Shown: one piece after another, positions 6,229 to 8,309 of the stretch
Position numbering within the stretch: position 1 is the stretch's first letter
Layout: each line of letters starts with the position of its first letter
Assembly (NCBI GenBank): GCA_964022115.1
Contig: CAXIBC010000112.1
Coordinates: 1 to 8,309, forward strand
Reading direction: 5' to 3'
Source of the DNA: Oleispira sp964022115
GTDB lineage: Bacteria > Pseudomonadota > Gammaproteobacteria > Pseudomonadales > Oceanobacteraceae
Length of the DNA stretch: 8,309 bases
Program-made: the position numbers and the translations under genes
The notes under the pieces: generated by a model
Seen by the model: the letters and a program-made list of their open reading frames with translations, nothing else
Told to the model about the DNA's origin: nothing
Databases searched by the model: none

Positions 6229-7278
6229 ATGGCAGCACTGCAGCAAACAGCTAATGTAAACCGTCAGTGGACCTTAAAAGCTCGTCCTGTTGGCGCGCCT
6301 AATTTAGACCACTTCAACTTTGTTGAATCTGAAATACCAACCCTTAAACAGGGTGAGGTTTTATTACGCACGGTATTTTTATCACTCGACCCTTACATGC
6401 GTGGCCGCATGAACGATGCTAAATCCTACGCCGAACCCGTCGCCATTGGCGAGACTATGGTCGGTGGCACTGTCTGTCGAGTAGAAGCCTCCAATAACCC
6501 AGATTACAGTATTGGCGAATGGGTAGTGTCATTTTCTGGCTGGCAAGATTATGCCATCTCGGATGGTATCGATTTATTAAAGCTGGGTATGGAACCTACC
6601 AAACCTTCTTACGCATTAGGCGTGATGGGTATGCCAGGATTAACCGCGTATATGGGCTTATTAGACATAGGCCAGCCTAAAGCCGGTGAAACAGTCGTCG
6701 TTGCAGCCGCAACGGGCGCAGTGGGCAGCTTGGTTGGGCAGATCGCTAAATTAAAAGGCTGTAAAGTCGTTGGCATTGCTGGTGGCGAAGAGAAGTGTCG
6801 CTCAGCGGTTGAAGAATTAGGCTTTGATGCCTGTATCGACCACAAAGCGGATGACTTAGCCGAACAGCTAGCCAAAGCTTGTGACAAGGGCATTGATGTG
6901 TATTTTGAAAACGTCGGTGGCAAAGTCTTTGATGCGGTTTTACCGTTATTAAATGCCTGCGCGCGTATACCGTTATGCGGCATGATTGCACAATACAACG
7001 CAACAGAATTACCTCAAGGCCCCGATCGTATGGGAGCACTTATGGGCAACCTATTGGTTAAGCGCATTAAAATGCAGGGCTTTATTGTATTTGACGATTA
7101 TGGTCATCGTTATAACGAATTCAGCGCAGATATGTCGCAGTGGTTGCAAGATGGAAAAATCAAATATCGCGAAGATTTGGTGAATGGATTAGAGCAAGCG
7201 GTTGAATCGTTTGCGGGTTTATTAGAAGGCAAGAACTTCGGTAAGTTAGTGGTTCGAGTTGGCCCTGATGCACTTTAA
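6229..7278 (+). CDS. curA: NADPH-dependent alkenal/enone reductase CurA (MDR family)
   Basis: A 349-residue zinc-free medium-chain reductase of the leukotriene B4 12-hydroxydehydrogenase/CurA group, which reduces the C=C bond of alpha,beta-unsaturated ketones and aldehydes with NADPH. It aligns throughout with E. coli CurA (about 345 residues), which reduces curcumin. Visible landmarks are the family signature LSLDPYMRGRM (51-61), the dinucleotide-binding glycine loop AATGAVGSLVGQ (160-171), GGEEKCR with Lys189 likely reading the NADPH phosphate, ENVGGKVFD (227-235), and Tyr256 in AQYNATE, the likely catalytic-site tyrosine. The GKNFGKLVVRV C-terminus is intact. The open frame extends to a TTG at 6208, but ATG 6229 is the better start: GTGAG lies just upstream and the extra seven residues have no counterpart in E. 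coli. The natural substrate is inferred to be toxic conjugated carbonyls, given its neighbours. Confidence 0.95.
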   Translation: MAALQQTANVNRQWTLKARPVGAPNLDHFNFVESEIPTLKQGEVLLRTVFLSLDPYMRGRMNDAKSYAEPVAIGETMVGGTVCRVEASNNPDYSIGEWVVSFSGWQDYAISDGIDLLKLGMEPTKPSYALGVMGMPGLTAYMGLLDIGQPKAGETVVVAAATGAVGSLVGQIAKLKGCKVVGIAGGEEKCRSAVEELGFDACIDHKADDLAEQLAKACDKGIDVYFENVGGKVFDAVLPLLNACARIPLCGMIAQYNATELPQGPDRMGALMGNLLVKRIKMQGFIVFDDYGHRYNEFSADMSQWLQDGKIKYREDLVNGLEQAVESFAGLLEGKNFGKLVVRVGPDAL

Positions 7279-7303
7279 TAAAAGAGGCACTTTAATGAAA
7301 AAG
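7270..7303. repeat. 17-bp tandem duplication across the curA stop
   Basis: GCACTTTAATAAAAGAG (7270-7286) is followed directly by GCACTTTAATGAAAAAG (7287-7303), 15 of 17 identical. The first copy encodes the last two curA codons and the TAA stop. The second copy ends inside the purine-rich ribosome-binding site of the GST gene. It looks like a slippage duplication that set the present 33-bp gap between the two genes. Confidence 0.7.
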
Positions 7304-7311
7304 GAAGATGT

Positions 7312-7956
7312 ATGTTAACCGTACACCACTTAAATCAGTCTCGTTCTAAGCGTATATTGTGGTTATTAGAAGAACTGCAAATGCCGTATCAAAAAGTTGA
7401 TCATCAACGCGATGCGCAAACACACTTGGCACCCGATACGCTAAAAGCGGTGCATCCGCTGAGTAAAGCACCAGTAATTGTTGATCGTCTTAATGATAGC
7501 AGCGAGGGTGAGATCACCTTGTGCGAATCCAGTACCATTATGGAATACATTCTGGATAAGAATGAACAAAACCCAGTGACTGATAAGGTTCTTCGCCCTA
7601 AAGCAGGCACAAAAGAATATTATCAATATCTGGAATGGTCTCACTTTGCCGAAGGCTCATTGGCCATGCCTGTGATGTTTAAATTATTCATGGCAATGGA
7701 AAGCCGTAATGGCGACCAGCCGATGGATGGTTATGTGGCTAAAGAAGTGGCTTTGGATTTTAGTTATATCGAATCGACGCTGGCGCAGTATGAGTATTTT
7801 GCTGGTTGTGAGTTCACGGCCGCAGATATCATGATGACGATTATTCTAGAAATCGCTGCTAACAGCGGATTGTTAAAAGGCTATGAGAAGACTCAAGCCT
7901 ATCTGACAAGGGTGCAACAGCGACCTGCGTATCAGAAAGCGGCGAGCTTTGGCTGA
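7312..7956 (+). CDS. Glutathione S-transferase (GTT1-like)
   Basis: A 214-residue cytosolic-type GST, expected to conjugate glutathione to electrophiles or reduce them. The N-terminal thioredoxin-like domain (about 1-84) has HHLNQSRSKRILWLLEEL, with Ser10 or Ser12 as the likely glutathione-activating residue, the cis-proline Pro54 in HPLSKAPV (48-55), and the gamma-glutamyl-binding pair Glu72-Ser73 in CESSTIMEYI. The all-helical C-terminal domain (about 95-214) carries the N-capping motif FTAADIMM (168-175). The HxLxxSRSxR and LKAVHPLSKAPV patterns are like fungal GTT1 and related bacterial GSTs. It starts 33 bp after curA with a strong AAGGAAG site (7301-7307), so co-transcription with curA is very likely. 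Conjugation of the electrophiles that CurA also attacks is inference from context. Subclass and exact substrate cannot be read from the sequence. Confidence 0.93.
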   Translation: MLTVHHLNQSRSKRILWLLEELQMPYQKVDHQRDAQTHLAPDTLKAVHPLSKAPVIVDRLNDSSEGEITLCESSTIMEYILDKNEQNPVTDKVLRPKAGTKEYYQYLEWSHFAEGSLAMPVMFKLFMAMESRNGDQPMDGYVAKEVALDFSYIESTLAQYEYFAGCEFTAADIMMTIILEIAANSGLLKGYEKTQAYLTRVQQRPAYQKAASFG

Positions 7957-7966
7957 TCTTGTTTGG

Positions 7967-7982
7967 CTAATCAGTTGATTAG
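7967..7982. repeat. 16-bp imperfect palindrome after the GST gene
   Basis: CTAATCAGTTGATTAG has arms of seven matching bases and only the central GT breaking symmetry. It begins ten bases after the GST stop. No T-tract follows, so it is not a convincing terminator; a protein-binding site is possible. Confidence 0.4.
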
Positions 7983-7990
7983 TAACCCGT

Positions 7991-8010
7991 GCTAGCAGTT
8001 CGCTGTTAGC
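7991..8010 (+). terminator. Hairpin with UUCG loop, possible transcript end for the GST unit
   Basis: Arms GCTAGCAG (7991-7998) and CTGTTAGC (8003-8010) pair over eight positions with one G-U, closing a TTCG tetraloop. It lies 35 bp after the GST stop, where a terminator would be expected. What follows is CGCTCTCTATAAAA rather than a run of T, so termination would be weak or Rho-assisted; a 3'-end-protecting hairpin is the alternative. Confidence 0.4.
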
Positions 8011-8026
8011 CGCTCTCTATAAAATA

Positions 8027-8065
8027 CCCGCTATATAAACCCCGCTATATAAACCCCGCAAAATA
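8027..8065. repeat. 14-bp tandem repeats carrying TATAAA upstream of the COG2509 gene
   Basis: CCCGCTATATAAAC occurs twice without mismatch (8027-8040, 8041-8054), followed by a decayed third copy beginning CCCGC at 8055. A related CCGCTCTCTATAAAATA precedes them. Each full unit contains TATAAA (8034-8039, 8048-8053), so the array multiplies a -10-like sequence about 90-110 bp ahead of the next start codon. No good -35 is seen, so promoter function is only a possibility. Confidence 0.6.
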
Positions 8066-8114
8066 CCGTAAAATGACGCCTTTACTATAACTAAGTAACC
8101 ACTAAATAATTAAG

Positions 8115-8128
8115 CACTGCCCTCAGTG
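8115..8128 (+). other. Small hairpin just upstream of the COG2509 ribosome-binding site
   Basis: CACTG (8115-8119) and CAGTG (8124-8128) can pair around a CCCT loop, immediately before AAAGG (8130-8134), the Shine-Dalgarno of the gene starting at 8142. The stem is only 5 bp, so any effect on translation is speculative. Confidence 0.25.
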
Positions 8129-8141
8129 TAAAGGCACCCGC

Positions 8142-8309
8142 ATGATTCGTCTTAGCAATATCAAACTTCCCCTTGATCATAATGATCAAGCGCTTGAACA
8201 AGCCGTTTTAACCACCCTAGAGATTACTCCAGAGCAATTGATTAGCTTCAATATGTTCCGTCGTGGTTATGATGCGCGTAAAAAATCCGATATATTCCTG
8301 ATTTATACC
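8142..8309 (+). CDS. FAD-dependent dehydrogenase, COG2509 family (N-terminal fragment)
   Basis: The first 56 codons of a gene that runs off the right edge. The sequence MIRLSNIKLPLDH, then an Ala/Leu-rich helix, then ITPEQLISFNMFRRGYDARK matches the characteristic N-terminal domain of the uncharacterised FAD-dependent dehydrogenases of COG2509 (usually over 500 residues). The FAD-binding Rossmann motif of that family lies downstream and is not visible here. The ATG has AAAGG seven bases upstream and the frame is open to the edge. It is separated from the GST gene by 185 bp holding palindromes and repeats, so it is probably its own transcription unit. The family's reaction is not established; the assignment rests on the N-terminal pattern only. 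Confidence 0.8.
   Translation, partial: MIRLSNIKLPLDHNDQALEQAVLTTLEITPEQLISFNMFRRGYDARKKSDIFLIYT

Noticed and set aside
6609..6998. 129-codon minus-strand open frame inside curA
   Set aside because: It is antisense to a clearly conserved enzyme, has low-complexity composition without a recognisable domain, and no ribosome-binding site; it is a frame shadow.

Overview
The window reads as chromosomal DNA of a marine-type gammaproteobacterium. It is moderately AT-rich, and its ArfB, YqhD and CurA proteins can be aligned almost residue for residue with the Escherichia coli proteins as I remember them. The large exported DUF2341/PA14/DUF11-like protein and the AT-leaning codon use would fit an Oceanospirillales-like genome, but that placement is a guess. 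I see no RNA gene, insertion sequence, CRISPR array or phage gene.

Layout. All genes diverge from one intergenic region (about 3977-4232). To its left, on the minus strand, lie a LysR-type regulator (3002-3976), the ribosome-rescue hydrolase arfB (2508-2924, forced GTG start) and a large exported multidomain protein (43-2400). To its right, on the plus strand, lie a DJ-1/PfpI (Hsp31-like) protein (4233-4925), a YqhD-type NADPH aldehyde reductase (4965-6134), a CurA-type NADPH enone/alkenal reductase (6229-7278) and a glutathione S-transferase (7312-7956). After a 185-bp gap comes the first 56 codons of a COG2509-type FAD-dependent dehydrogenase (8142 to the window edge).

How the genes fit together. 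The four plus-strand genes form a coherent reactive-carbonyl/electrophile defence cluster. The DJ-1 protein would act on methylglyoxal-type dicarbonyls, YqhD would reduce short aldehydes, CurA would saturate the C=C bond of conjugated carbonyls, and the GST would conjugate electrophiles to glutathione. The divergent LysR regulator is the obvious candidate controller. A plausible sigma70 promoter with two short LysR-like dyads lies in the divergent region. A second candidate promoter with a perfect TATAAT and a 26-bp palindrome over the predicted start site precedes curA-GST, so the cluster may be two differently controlled units.

The most unusual non-coding feature is a series of short tandem duplications between genes: 17 bp at 1-34, 12 bp at 4007-4030, 14 bp x4 at 4153-4208, 17 bp across the curA stop at 7270-7303, and 14 bp at 8027-8065. 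The 14-bp array in the DJ-1 leader is notable because three of its four units centre on a perfect palindrome. Two start codons are best moved downstream of the longest open frame: yqhD to 4965 and curA to 6229.
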